From assembly GCF_016862895.1 (NCBI RefSeq), contig NZ_BONV01000031.1, positions 1 through 64,000 on the forward strand: a stretch of 64,000 bases of DNA, read 5' to 3'. This document shows, piece after piece, positions 1 through 6,827 of this stretch (position 1 is the stretch's first letter; each line of letters starts with the position of its first letter). Below the pieces are notes generated by a model. It saw nothing but the letters and a program-made list of their open reading frames with translations, was not told the DNA's origin and searched no databases. This DNA is from Planotetraspora kaengkrachanensis (GTDB taxonomy: Bacteria > Actinomycetota > Actinomycetes > Streptosporangiales > Streptosporangiaceae). The position numbers and the translations under genes were made by a program.

Positions 1-168
1 GACAGCGTCTGCGGGGCCGACTACAGGCAGCGCAGCCACGAGCGGACGAACGCCGCCAAGGACAGAGATCGTGCGATCGCTGACGCCATGGGCGAGATCG
101 TCAAGCAGGGACTCGGTGCGAAGGACGACGGTGATGATCCGCCTCTCTTCGCAACAAAGATCAACTGA
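1..168 (+). CDS. Tyrosine integrase, C-terminal tail (5' end outside window)
   Basis: An open frame runs from the window edge to a TGA at 166-168. The end of the protein reads ADAMGEIVKQGLGAKDDG and closes with DDPPLFATKIN. The same tail recurs, reverse-oriented, at 1598, 12019, 17748, 26357 and 44732, each time close to a tRNA-Gly fragment or its hairpin. The catalytic His-Arg-His and Tyr are not visible here, so only the tail after the catalytic domain lies inside the window. The identification rests on the repeated tail and on better preserved integrase pieces elsewhere (for example 6534-6827). Whether the upstream part is intact cannot be seen. Confidence 0.65.
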   Translation, partial: DSVCGADYRQRSHERTNAAKDRDRAIADAMGEIVKQGLGAKDDGDDPPLFATKIN

Positions 169-205
169 TCTGGCACGCGAGTGAGAAAGAGCCCCAACAA
201 AGATC

Positions 206-245
206 AAGGCCCGGGTCGGGAAACATTATCTGACCTGGGCCTTTG
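206..245. terminator. Hairpin between integrase tail and tRNA-Gly fragment
   Basis: AAGGCCCGGGTCGGG pairs with the CTGACCTGGGCCTTT side to give a long GC-rich stem with a T tract. The same hairpin follows most tRNA-Gly fragments in the window, so it probably derives from the terminator of the original tRNA gene and may also stop the convergent integrase transcript. Confidence 0.7.
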
Positions 246-249
246 CTAG

Positions 250-293
250 TGGAGCGGGTGACGGGAATCGAACCCGCGCTGTCAGCTTGGGAA
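250..293 (-). repeat. tRNA-Gly(CCC) 3'-half att relic (inverted copy)
   Basis: Read on the minus strand this is the anticodon loop TTCCCAA (anticodon CCC), 3' anticodon stem, variable region, T arm and acceptor end CACCCGCTCCA of tRNA-Gly. The D arm and 5' acceptor strand are missing, so it is not a functional tRNA. The pattern is that left when an integrative element recombines into the 3' end of a tRNA gene. It is the only copy in this orientation; the flank 294-440 is almost identical to the inverse of 3008-3133. Confidence 0.85.
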
Positions 294-400
294 TCGGCTA
301 GTGATCTACACTCTCTGAGCTGGGAAACAGGGGTGCAGCTCAGGCGTGGTCGAGTCCCCGTGACTTCCCGTGAGTCCCCGCTGATCGCCGTTCAATCCGG

Positions 401-422
401 CACGCATCTGGCACGAGACCTC
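401..422 (-). repeat. Arm-type direct repeat pair, CAGAT class
   Basis: On the minus strand two near-identical copies of CGTGCCAGAT lie side by side about 110 nt upstream of the tRNA fragment. Equivalent pairs sit at the same distance from the other tRNA fragments and are candidate integrase arm-binding sites (inference). Confidence 0.5.
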
Positions 423-513
423 GCGCTCTGCGGTCGTCACATGTGGCTCATGGAATGAACTCCCGTCCATCCCTCAGATGGACTCGGCGAGGGTCTCAGC
501 CTTCAGCCGGTCG

Positions 514-640
514 TACTCCAATCACCGTGGAAGGTGCACAGGCGGAGGGACACGTCAAGCCGGGCTTGCATCTACGTCGCCGGCCCGCTGCCGCTCCGCG
601 GTGGGGTCGATGGCAGACGGGATGGACACGGGGAAAGCGT
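514..640. repeat. Dispersed repeat B, copy 1
   Basis: A segment containing CCAATCACCGTGGAAGGTG, then GGGACACGTCAAGCCGGGC and a GCCGGCCCGCTGCCGCTCCG stretch. Related segments lie at 5424, 10508, 17028 and 26392, and a weak one near 9400. It does not resemble the integrase or tRNA modules. Its nature is unknown. Confidence 0.6.
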
Positions 641-680
641 GCGCCTTGCGCCCCGCAGTAGGCGCGCCGGGCGTCGGGAT

Positions 681-1232
681 TTAAGGCAGGACTTCGTCCG
701 CGAGAACACTGAATACAAGCAGATCGTGCAGACCGTCATCTGCGCGCCGCGCCTGTCGCAACGTGCCCTCATAGGTGAATCCAGCCTTGGCCGCCACACG
801 CCGCGACGCCTCATTCTCCGGAATGGTGCGTAGTTCCACCCGATGGAGGCCCAGTGAGAAAGCCCAACGTGTAACCGCACGAACCGCCTCGGGCGCGATG
901 CCCTGTCCGCGAAACTTGGGACCCACGCCGTAGCCCACTTGAGTGATCCCGGTTTCCCAATCGGTTCCATGCAGACTGATCCCGCCGACCAGCTCGCCGT
1001 CCTTGGTGAAGATCGCCAGCTGCACGCCCTTGCCGGAGCGTCGCAATCCATGAACGCCCTCAGCGAGCCACTCCTTGACCTCCTCAACAGCAGAGGGGCA
1101 GCCCGGCGGAAGGGCGCTAGACGCATCCCCGTTCATGACGAGCGCGGCTACCTGGTCATGATCGACTGGTTCGTGTGGCCGCACCACAAGGCGCTCGGTC
1201 TCCAATCGAACAGGAATATCGAAGGTGGTCAC
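681..1232 (-). CDS. GNAT family N-acetyltransferase
   Basis: About 183 residues. It starts with LETERLVVRPHEP, typical of the RimJ/RimL-like branch, carries VGYGVGPKFRGQGIAPEA as the acetyl-CoA-binding motif A, and ends with NEASRRVAAKAGFTYEGTL, the usual GNAT C-terminal strand-helix. The family transfers acetyl from acetyl-CoA to an amine; the substrate cannot be told. The GTG at 1232 is chosen because GGGAG sits 5 nt upstream; a longer frame to 1388 would read through the neighbouring att flank. It lies alone between two att relics and is probably cargo. Confidence 0.85.
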   Translation of the reverse strand: MTTFDIPVRLETERLVVRPHEPVDHDQVAALVMNGDASSALPPGCPSAVEEVKEWLAEGVHGLRRSGKGVQLAIFTKDGELVGGISLHGTDWETGITQVGYGVGPKFRGQGIAPEAVRAVTRWAFSLGLHRVELRTIPENEASRRVAAKAGFTYEGTLRQARRADDGLHDLLVFSVLADEVLP

Positions 1233-1339
1233 GCACACTCCCTGCTGGACCGCCGCGCCCTCATGACGCTTTTGCGGCGTGACCATACACGGGGTCACAC
1301 CATCGATGGCAAGGCATTTATCTCTGCACCCGCGGCAGG

Positions 1340-1362
1340 CGGCGTGCCCGTTGCGTGCCCGT
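1340..1362 (+). repeat. Arm-type direct repeat pair, CCCGT class
   Basis: Two copies of CGTGCCCGTTG / CGTGCCCGTGC in tandem, about 100 nt upstream of the tRNA-Gly fragment at 1460. The block down to the tRNA is nearly identical to 11757-11883. Confidence 0.55.
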
Positions 1363-1459
1363 GCGGTCGGCAACCTGCGGGGATTCACGGTGACTCACGG
1401 CGACTCGAGCCGCATATGCCCAGGTCACCGTTTCGCAGCTCAGACCGCATGTTGAAAGA

Positions 1460-1504
1460 CTTCCCAAGCTGACAGCGCGGGTTCGATTCCCGTCACCCGC
1501 TCCA
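1460..1504 (+). repeat. tRNA-Gly(CCC) 3'-half att relic
   Basis: CTTCCCAAGCTGACAGCGCG followed by a complete T arm, acceptor 3' strand, discriminator U and CCA. The GCGGG/CCCGT T stem and loop TTCGATT are intact. The upstream 5' half is absent. Confidence 0.88.
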
Positions 1505-1509
1505 CACAC

Positions 1510-1550
1510 AAAGGCCCAGGTCAGAGGGATGCATCCCGACCCGGGCCTTG
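1510..1550. terminator. Hairpin after tRNA-Gly relic
   Basis: AAGGCCCAGGTCAGAGGG pairs with CCCGACCCGGGCCTT across a short loop and is followed by ATCTTTG. Same module as at 206-245. Confidence 0.65.
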
Positions 1551-1576
1551 ATCTTTGTTGGGCTTGTTTCTCACTC

Positions 1577-1600
1577 GCGTGCCAGATTCGTGCCAGATCA
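1577..1600 (+). repeat. Arm-type direct repeat pair, CAGAT class
   Basis: GCGTGCCAGATTCGTGCCAG: two copies of CGTGCCAGAT-like sequence on the integrase side of the tRNA relic. The next junction to the right, at 3010, carries the same class on its left side. Confidence 0.5.
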
Positions 1601-1645
1601 GTTGATCTTGGCTCCAATAAGGGCCGCATCATCGCCACCGTCCTG
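1598..1645 (-). pseudogene. Integrase C-terminal tail remnant
   Basis: On the minus strand the frame reads DQDGGDDAALIGAKIN and stop, the same ending as the integrase tail at 1-168. Upstream the similarity is lost into the cargo segment. Only the last codons of the gene survive. Confidence 0.6.
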
Positions 1646-1684
1646 ATCTTTCGAGTGTGTTTCGTGGCGTCCTCGGTCGGCTCC

Positions 1685-2164
1685 TCACCCCACCGGCGTT
1701 CGCAACGGGGCGGCCGGTACCGGCACGCGACGGCCGTAGCGGGTCGTCACCAAGTGCTGGACGCCGAATGAGATGCCGATGCCGAGCCACAGGGCGTTGC
1801 CGTTGAACGGCTCACCGAACGCCAGTTCTCCGACCGCGCCGAGGCTCAGCCGAGCGGCGATGGTGGCGAGCCACAGCAGTAGCGTCACCTGGCCACCCCT
1901 GCGGTACAGGCGCCCGTTCTGGTCTCGCCACATCGGCATGGTGCGGCCGCGCAGTACGCCGAAGACCACTGACACAGCCAGGCCCGCGATAAGGAGTGCG
2001 ATCCCGGCTGCGGTCGTCCGGGCCGGGCCGGGCGGTACGCAGCCACGCGCCACCAGGAGGGCGACCCACAGATACGTCAGCGGCCGGACCGGTCGTACGG
2101 AGAACTGACTCACCAAAATCAGCACGGTGACACCGACGATGAGCGCCAGGTCAGAGGTCGTCAT
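1685..2164 (-). CDS. CcdC/DUF1453-like membrane protein
   Basis: 159 residues with about four to five hydrophobic segments (roughly residues 4-20, 26-42, 50-72, 92-110 and 118-138). The motif MWRDQNGRLYRRGGQVTLLL, a short polar linker between membrane segments, resembles DUF1453/CcdC-like proteins; that assignment is from memory of the pattern. The ATG overlaps the stop of the TetR gene by 4 bp, so the two are translationally coupled and the membrane protein is the probable target of that regulator. No substrate can be inferred. Confidence 0.7.
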   Translation of the reverse strand: MTTSDLALIVGVTVLILVSQFSVRPVRPLTYLWVALLVARGCVPPGPARTTAAGIALLIAGLAVSVVFGVLRGRTMPMWRDQNGRLYRRGGQVTLLLWLATIAARLSLGAVGELAFGEPFNGNALWLGIGISFGVQHLVTTRYGRRVPVPAAPLRTPVG

Positions 2165-2784
2165 GACGGCGACCCTCCTGTCAGGTAGGTGGCCAGCGCC
2201 GAGGTCAGCGCGGCACGGAACGCGGTGTCATGAGTCGGGTCGGCCGGATCGTGCCCGAGTCCGGCGAGCCAGGATCGCTTGCCGAGTGCGTACCCGTACG
2301 CGGCGGACAGTCCGAGCAGGACCACCGCCTCGATCCGGGCGCGATCCGGCGTCTCTGGTTCGGGCAGGACGGCACGGATACCGGCCTGCATCGCGTCGAC
2401 CAGTTCGGACAGCCCTCGAGAGGAGGTGCCGACATCCTCAGAGTGAAGGCTGGACCAGGTGAACAGGCGTACGTAGCGCTCGTCAGCGAGCGTCTCGAAC
2501 AGCACCCGGGTCATACCGTCCGCGAGCGGTACGCCCTGATCAGCACGCATTCTCTCGCGTACCCGCTCACGCTGCCGCTCGTTTTCGCGCTGCAGTACGG
2601 CACGCACCAGCGCGCTGTAGGTGCCGAAGTAGTGGGTCACCAGGCCGTGCGTAATGCCGACCGCGTCCGCGACCTGACGCAGGCCCACACCGTCCGGCCC
2701 GTACCGGGCGATCAGTTCAGTGGCGGCGGCGAGGATCTCTTCGCGTGCTTGCTCGGGCGTTCGCCTGCGCCGTCTTGTAGTCAC
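2161..2784 (-). CDS. TetR/AcrR family transcriptional regulator
   Basis: About 207 residues. The N-terminus has the TetR helix-turn-helix: REEILAAATELIARYGPDGV then LRQVADAVGITHGLVTHYF. The rest is a variable ligand-binding domain. The GTG at 2784 is preferred over an upstream ATG at 2811 because AAGGGG lies just before it and because the putative operator (2795-2812) would otherwise be inside the coding region. It precedes and overlaps the membrane protein at 1685-2164. Autorepression and control of the downstream membrane gene is the simple model. Confidence 0.85.
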   Translation of the reverse strand: MTTRRRRRTPEQAREEILAAATELIARYGPDGVGLRQVADAVGITHGLVTHYFGTYSALVRAVLQRENERQRERVRERMRADQGVPLADGMTRVLFETLADERYVRLFTWSSLHSEDVGTSSRGLSELVDAMQAGIRAVLPEPETPDRARIEAVVLLGLSAAYGYALGKRSWLAGLGHDPADPTHDTAFRAALTSALATYLTGGSPS

Positions 2785-2791
2785 GTCACCC

Positions 2792-2825
2792 CTTATTGGC
2801 AAAGGTGACAATATCTTATTGGCAA
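2792..2825. promoter_or_regulatory. Candidate TetR operator
   Basis: ATTGGCA (2795-2801) and TGACAAT (2806-2812) form an imperfect palindrome (6 of 7) with a 4-nt spacer, 10 bp upstream of the TetR start. The 11-mer CTTATTGGCAA occurs twice, at 2792-2802 and 2815-2825. No other gene lies nearby upstream. Confidence 0.55.
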
Positions 2826-3009
2826 GATCAACAACAGTGCATGATGCAGCTCACGGCACTGGTGGAACGAGCCCACGGAGTTGGGCTACTCCGTTAGCCG
2901 ACGCAACGAACCTTCCGCAGCAACGTGTACGGGAACGCCGGCATCGGCCATCAATGTTGCGCCTAGAGGATCAACCCCGGCGACAGTGCAGCGCCAACAG
3001 CTTGATCAT

Positions 3010-3031
3010 CGTGCCAGATGCGTGCCAGATT
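3010..3031 (+). repeat. Arm-type direct repeat pair, CAGAT class
   Basis: Tandem CGTGCCAGAT GCGTGCCAGAT. With 3031-3133 this matches, inverted, the flank of the relic at 250-293 almost base for base. Confidence 0.55.
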
Positions 3032-3133
3032 GAACGGCGATCAGCGGGGACTCACGGGAAGTCACGGGGGACTCGACCAGCGCTGAGCTGCACCCCCCTG
3101 TTTCCCAGCTCAGAGAGGGTAGATCACTAGCCG

Positions 3134-3178
3134 ATTCCCAAGCTGACAGCGCGGGTTCGATTCCCGTCACCCGCTCCA
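3134..3178 (+). repeat. tRNA-Gly(CCC) 3'-half att relic
   Basis: Anticodon loop, intact T arm and CACCCGCTCCA acceptor end; 5' half absent. The base before the loop differs from the 1460 copy (ATTCCC instead of CTTCCC), as in the inverted copy at 250. Confidence 0.88.
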
Positions 3179-3183
3179 ACGAC

Positions 3184-3224
3184 GAAAGCTCAGGTCAACC
3201 GGCGGATTCAGGATCTGGGCTTTG
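3184..3224. terminator. Hairpin after tRNA-Gly relic
   Basis: AAAGCTCAGGTC pairs imperfectly with GATCTGGGCTTT and is followed by GATCTTTC. It is a more diverged version of the standard module. A single CGTGCCATTAG lies at 3250-3260, where the right-hand arm repeats should be. Confidence 0.5.
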
Positions 3225-3261
3225 ATCTTTCTCGGGCTTGTTGATCTCCGCGTGCCATTAG

Positions 3262-3513
3262 GGTTCTGGATCACCTGGCAGGCACGAGCAGGCCAGGCGG
3301 ATCATCCTCGTCATTCGCGTCTACGACGAGACCATCCGATTCAACATCTTGATCGTGGACGGGACGACATGCGTCGTCCAGCCCTACCTGCCCGCAGCCC
3401 GCGGAGTGGACTCACCTACCCTCGTGATCAGCAACGATGCCGCCGCGGACGGGTTGTTCCCCGTCTTCGCCCAGGTCTTCACCTCAATGTGGGAGCGGAG
3501 CAAACCTGTATGA
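3262..3513 (+). pseudogene. 3' end of an unrecognised gene, coupled to the phosphatase
   Basis: After a stop at 3259-3261 in the att region the frame stays open and has strong coding character: RIILVIRVYDETIRFN, CVVQPYLPAARGVDSP, LFPVFAQVFTSMWERSKPV, ending in TGA at 3511-3513. No start codon with a ribosome site precedes it, so the gene seems to have lost its 5' end at the element junction. Its stop overlaps the ATG of the next gene (ATGA), which implies an original two-gene operon. The family is not recognised. Confidence 0.5.
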
Positions 3514-4323
3514 CCTTTGACGCCCGCGTGTTACTGCCGCTAGCAGAGCAGGCTGTCACCATCGCAAGCGAAATCGTCCGGACCAAACTCCCCGGGGGTC
3601 GTCACGGCCAAGGGCGATCGCGACATGGCCACAGAGGTGGACTATGCCGTGGAGGACGCCGTCCGTGACTTCCTCGCGCGAGAGACCCCCGAGATCGGGT
3701 TCCTCGGCGAAGAGGAAGGCGTGACGGGCAGCGGCGACCAGGGGCTCATATGGGCGCTCGACCCCGTCGACGGAACCGCCAACTTCACACACGGCATCCC
3801 ACTGTGCGGAATTTCGCTGGGACTCGTCGAGCACAACCGCTCCGTACTCGGCGTGATCGAGCTACCGTTCCTCGACTCTCGGTACTCCGCCGCCGAGGGG
3901 GCCGGCGCCACGCGCAACGGCGAAGCCATCCAGGCGAGCAAGACCGACACCCTTGAGGCCGCCATCGTCGCCGTTGGTGACTACGCCGTGGGGGCCGACG
4001 CCGAGGAGAAGAACCGTCTCCGCGTCCCTCTCAACTACCAACTAGCCATGCATGTTCAACGGGTCCGCATGTACGGCTCAGCCGCGCTCGATCTGGCATG
4101 GGTAGCCGAAGGCAAGACCGACGCCTGCATCACGCTGTCCAACAAACCATGGGATATGGCCGCAGGCGTAGCCATCGCCCGCGAGGCCGGATCCTCCGTC
4201 GTCGACATTGACGGCAGCTCTCACAGCATGACTGCCACCGCAACGATAGCAACAAGCCCAAAAATCCTGGCGGACCTTCTCGCACTTATCAACAAAGCGA
4301 CCAATGACGCGGGTCGTAGATGA
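3510..4323 (+). pseudogene. Inositol monophosphatase family protein, frameshifted
   Basis: The frame starting at 3510 (MTFDARVLLPLAEQAVTIAS) continues as phosphatase only after a one-base frame change in or next to CCCCGGGGG near 3590-3597; the second frame then reads VTAKGDRDMATEVDYAVEDA to 4323. Metal and phosphate motifs are intact: GEEEG, WALDPVDGTANF and NKPWDMAAG. The family hydrolyses inositol phosphates or similar phosphate esters with magnesium. Combined length, about 270 residues, is normal. Either the gene is broken or the homopolymer holds a sequencing error; a shortened protein could start at 3625 but would lack the N-terminal helix. Confidence 0.8.
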
Positions 4324-4755
4324 AATGCGTGTAGCGAAGCCGCCGAGGTCGGCCAACGAGAGAATCGCCTTCTGGCAAAGCCAAAAGGCTGGAGCATCCG
4401 AGCTTATCGAACGCTTCACCACCCTAAATATGCTGCTGGCGGCGCCGACTGCCCGGACCTCACCCAGAATCTCTACCATGTCCTCGTTGTTCAGTTCGGC
4501 AATGTTCGCGTCGAGAAGATCACGAAGTACGTCACCGAGACCAGGCGCCTGAAGAGGCGCGGCTAGGTTGGCGAGCCGCTCCACCCTGCGCCAGTCCTGA
4601 ACCGCGGCCGATTCCCGGATCCAGCCCGCGATTGACCCTGCTACGGCGGGATAGTCGGCCGCAATGCTGCGTGCGCGCTCGGCTGTGATGAATCCTACGG
4701 CTAAGGAATCCACCAGGTCAGCGTGAAACTCACCGTCGCCTGGACGCATCACCAT
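4078..4755 (-). CDS. Hypothetical helical protein, 3' end probably rearranged
   Basis: The part from 4755 down to about 4330 looks like real coding sequence: VDSLAVGFITAERARSIAAD, AVQDWRRVERLANLAA, DVLRDLLDANIAELN, alpha-helical and reminiscent of HEAT-type repeats. The last 80 residues are antisense to the phosphatase and look unlike protein, so the natural 3' end was probably lost at about 4325-4345. GGATGGTG before 4755 could serve as ribosome site. Function unknown. Confidence 0.45.
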   Translation of the reverse strand: MVMRPGDGEFHADLVDSLAVGFITAERARSIAADYPAVAGSIAGWIRESAAVQDWRRVERLANLAAPLQAPGLGDVLRDLLDANIAELNNEDMVEILGEVRAVGAASSIFRVVKRSISSDAPAFWLCQKAILSLADLGGFATRISSTTRVIGRFVDKCEKVRQDFWACCYRCGGSHAVRAAVNVDDGGSGLAGDGYACGHIPWFVGQRDAGVGLAFGYPCQIERG

Positions 4756-4802
4756 TCGTTCACCATCCGAACCAACACCGTGCACTGCCGAATTCAGCTT
4801 TT

Positions 4803-4831
4803 ATAAATCAAGGGCGGCGCTCCGCGCCGCC
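4803..4831 (-). terminator. Rho-independent terminator
   Basis: On the minus strand GGCGGCGC-GGA-GCGCCGCC, a perfect 8-bp stem with 3-nt loop, is followed by CTTGATTTATAA. It lies about 95 bp after the stop of the zinc-ribbon gene and fits its direction. Confidence 0.6.
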
Positions 4832-4925
4832 TCGCGGCCCTACGCCCGCTCGCCGGCCGGGCATGCGGCCTGGGGGCCGGTCCCGGCCGCCGGCAGCTCC
4901 GGCCGCGCCCAGGCATAGCACCCGA

Positions 4926-5270
4926 CTACTCCTCAAGCACCCGCCATTCATCCGCCCACCAGCCTTCCCCGCTGGTGTCCTGTACAGCCGACACGATGAC
5001 GTCATCGACTATCTCGATGAGGACCGACTGCCACATCCCATCGAAATCGTGGGCATGGCAATGCGGGCAACCATCTAGAACGCCCTGGACCACCACGCGA
5101 TGATGTCCGCGTTCGCCCTCCACATCCCACGCGTAATCCCAATCCAACCTCTGCCCGACCTTGTACTCCACGAGATCGAGAGCACCGAACTTGAACTGCG
5201 CTCTCCACGTGCCTGACTCCCCGCAATTCGGACACACAAGCGGTTCGGGCATCCTCACAACGCTGAACAT
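4926..5270 (-). CDS. Hypothetical protein with two CPxC zinc knuckles
   Basis: About 114 residues. CPNCGESGTWRAQFKFG near the N-terminus and GCPHCHAHDFDG in the middle look like the two halves of a zinc ribbon; the C-terminus is acidic (WWADEWRVLEE). Several ATGs (5276, 5270, 5252) are possible and none has a clear ribosome site. The domain suggests a small metal-binding protein; no function can be assigned. It is cargo in the segment between the relics at 3134 and 6421. Confidence 0.55.
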   Translation of the reverse strand: MFSVVRMPEPLVCPNCGESGTWRAQFKFGALDLVEYKVGQRLDWDYAWDVEGERGHHRVVVQGVLDGCPHCHAHDFDGMWQSVLIEIVDDVIVSAVQDTSGEGWWADEWRVLEE

Positions 5271-5423
5271 CCCCATAAGCACCGATACTCCACGCCAGCG
5301 CCCTGGCCGACCAACCCTTTTCGCCTCCGGCGGGGGCACTCCGGCTCCGGGATGATCGCCAATCGGGACCGGTAGGGCCGTAGATGGCTGAGGTGGAGCC
5401 GCGCATCCCGAGTGCTATCGACC

Positions 5424-5494
5424 CAGGCAGAGCCCAGCAGACCGGTTCCTCCGGCCCGCTGCCCTTCGGGTGGGTCGACGGCACACGGGATGCG
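5424..5494. repeat. Dispersed repeat B, copy 2
   Basis: Contains CGACCCAGGCAGAGCCCAGC and GGTGGGTCGACGGCACACGG. It shares the left block with the copies at 17028 and 26392 and the right block with 514 and 10508; the middle is deleted. Confidence 0.5.
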
Positions 5495-5587
5495 CGGGAG
5501 GGCTAAACGTGCGGGCGTGCGCATGCCGATGGATGATCGCCGCGATGGCCTATGCCCAATAGGGTCAGGCGCAGGAGGAGCATGAGG

Positions 5588-6241
5588 ATGCGCATCGCAG
5601 AACGCTTGAGGGTATGGCGCCCGTTGTATCCGCCAGGGGCGGAGGAGGCTCTCGCCCTCGTCATCCACCGGGCCTTCCTCGACATCCGTTTCATGGTTCG
5701 GTACCGCAAACCACTCTGGCTGGACAGCGACGACCCTGGCCCCGAGTCGGGGGCCTACCTTCAGAAGATTCACATGCTGTCGGATCTCGGCGACCAACTG
5801 CCAGGATGTCTCTCTGCCATGGTCAGACGGCCCAGATCTCGCGCGGACATCATTTGGAACCTGACCTACACATGGAGAACCGCCGGCCCGGACAAGCGTC
5901 AGTGGCTGAGAGAGGCCTTCGCCCACGTGGGCTACGACCATCGCCACCTGTTCCCCGATCATGGCGACCACGACAAGTACGACCAGGCGACCATGCTTGG
6001 TAAGGAGATCCGACCGGCCCGGGCCGCAGCAGAGGCGGTGTTGATCGCGCAGGGGTATGACAAGGACGCGTGGACCGAAGACCGCTGGCACACACTGGAA
6101 GAGATCGCAAGGCCAGATGGTTCACGACCTCACGTGATCTTCAAGTTCTCACCCAAGTCCAGACTTGCCCGGTGGCGAAGGAAGCCGCCATTGACGGTAG
6201 CCGTGGATGTCGAGACCAACGAGACGATCATGCTGGCGTAA
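5588..6241 (+). CDS. Hypothetical protein
   Basis: About 217 residues; AGGAGG at 5573-5578 lies 9 nt before the ATG at 5588, and the in-frame ATG at 5582 is a close alternative. Central sequence DIRFMVRYRKPLWLDSD and HMLSDLGDQLPGC, then DKRQWLREAFAHVGYDHRHL, looks like a folded cytoplasmic protein without membrane segments or signal peptide. No family recognised. It is the last gene before the relic at 6421. Confidence 0.6.
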   Translation: MRIAERLRVWRPLYPPGAEEALALVIHRAFLDIRFMVRYRKPLWLDSDDPGPESGAYLQKIHMLSDLGDQLPGCLSAMVRRPRSRADIIWNLTYTWRTAGPDKRQWLREAFAHVGYDHRHLFPDHGDHDKYDQATMLGKEIRPARAAAEAVLIAQGYDKDAWTEDRWHTLEEIARPDGSRPHVIFKFSPKSRLARWRRKPPLTVAVDVETNETIMLA

Positions 6242-6315
6242 CGCTGGACGAGAACTGAACTCGGCACCGGCCCTTCCCGCGTACCGAATGAGGGGCAGGT
6301 CACGCCTATGATCAC

Positions 6316-6338
6316 CGTGCAATTAGCGTGCAATTAGC
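6316..6338 (+). repeat. Arm-type direct repeat pair, CAATTAG class
   Basis: CGTGCAATTAGCGTGCAATT: two tandem 11-mers, about 85 nt upstream of the tRNA-Gly relic. It resembles the single CGTGCCATTAG at 3250, the right-hand arm of the previous junction. Confidence 0.55.
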
Positions 6339-6420
6339 AGGGTGACGAGGGGTCAACCACGGTCACGCATGACCGGACCGAAGCCCAGCTCAGCGGCGCT
6401 ACGAGGCTTGATCCATACGC

Positions 6421-6465
6421 TTCCCAAGCTGACAGCGCGGGTTCGATTCCCGTCACCCGCTCCAA
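6421..6465 (+). repeat. tRNA-Gly(CCC) 3'-half att relic
   Basis: CTTCCCAAGC to CCCGCTCCA with an intact T arm. The 5' half is absent and replaced by element-specific sequence. Confidence 0.88.
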
Positions 6466-6473
6466 CAGCAATG

Positions 6474-6515
6474 GCCCAGGTCAGAGGATAATTCCCGACC
6501 CGGGCCTTGTTCGTT
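6474..6515. terminator. Hairpin after tRNA-Gly relic
   Basis: GGCCCAGGTCAGAGG and CCCGACCCGGGCC pair around AATTC; TTGTTCGTTT follows. Same module as elsewhere. Confidence 0.65.
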
Positions 6516-6532
6516 TCTGAGGCTGTTTGATC

Positions 6533-6553
6533 TTCACGGGCCATTAGCGGGCC
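6533..6553 (+). repeat. Arm-type direct repeat pair, GGGCCATTAG class
   Basis: CGGGCCATTAGCGGGCCATT, inside the last codons of the integrase fragment on the other strand. The same pair stands left of the relics at 15825 and 22300. Confidence 0.55.
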
Positions 6554-6827
6554 ATTGCTCTTGGTCAGCCCACCGGCACGAGCCCGCCGACCATGCCGTC
6601 CCCCTCATCGTCCTCACGCCGTTCGAGCTGCTGTTGATCGCATCCGTGATCGCCTTGTCCGCCCCGCGCGCGGCGTGCTGGTAGATCATGGCGGCTCTTA
6701 CGTTGTCGTGTCCCATCCGAGCCATCAGATCCTTGAGGCCTGCGCCGGACTCGGCGGCGAGCATGTTGCCGGTGTGGCGAAGATCGTGGAGGTGTAGGCC
6801 AGGCATGCCGACGCGCGACGTCGTCAA
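6534..6827 (-). pseudogene. Tyrosine integrase catalytic-domain fragment
   Basis: This piece keeps the second half of a phage-type tyrosine recombinase: GLHLHDLRHTGNMLA (the H-x-x-R-H motif), LMARMGHDNVRAAMIYQHAA with the nucleophilic Tyr, and an Asp/Ala-rich helix. The N-terminal arm and core-binding domains and the first catalytic Arg are missing: upstream the sequence changes into the 3' end of the LuxR gene. It cannot be functional alone. Together with the adjacent tRNA-Gly relic it identifies the enzyme class behind the junctions. A ribosome site before 6827 is not obvious. Confidence 0.8.

Noticed and set aside
243-458. Short proteins containing GAGDGNRTRAVSLGS-like or VERVTGIEPA-like sequence near 243-458, 1318-1638, 6353-6544 and 15707-16225
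   Set aside because: These are translations of the tRNA-Gly fragments and their flanks, a well-known annotation artefact, not proteins.
6534-6827. A functional integrase
   Set aside because: Only the C-terminal catalytic half is present; the first catalytic Arg and DNA-binding domains are missing.
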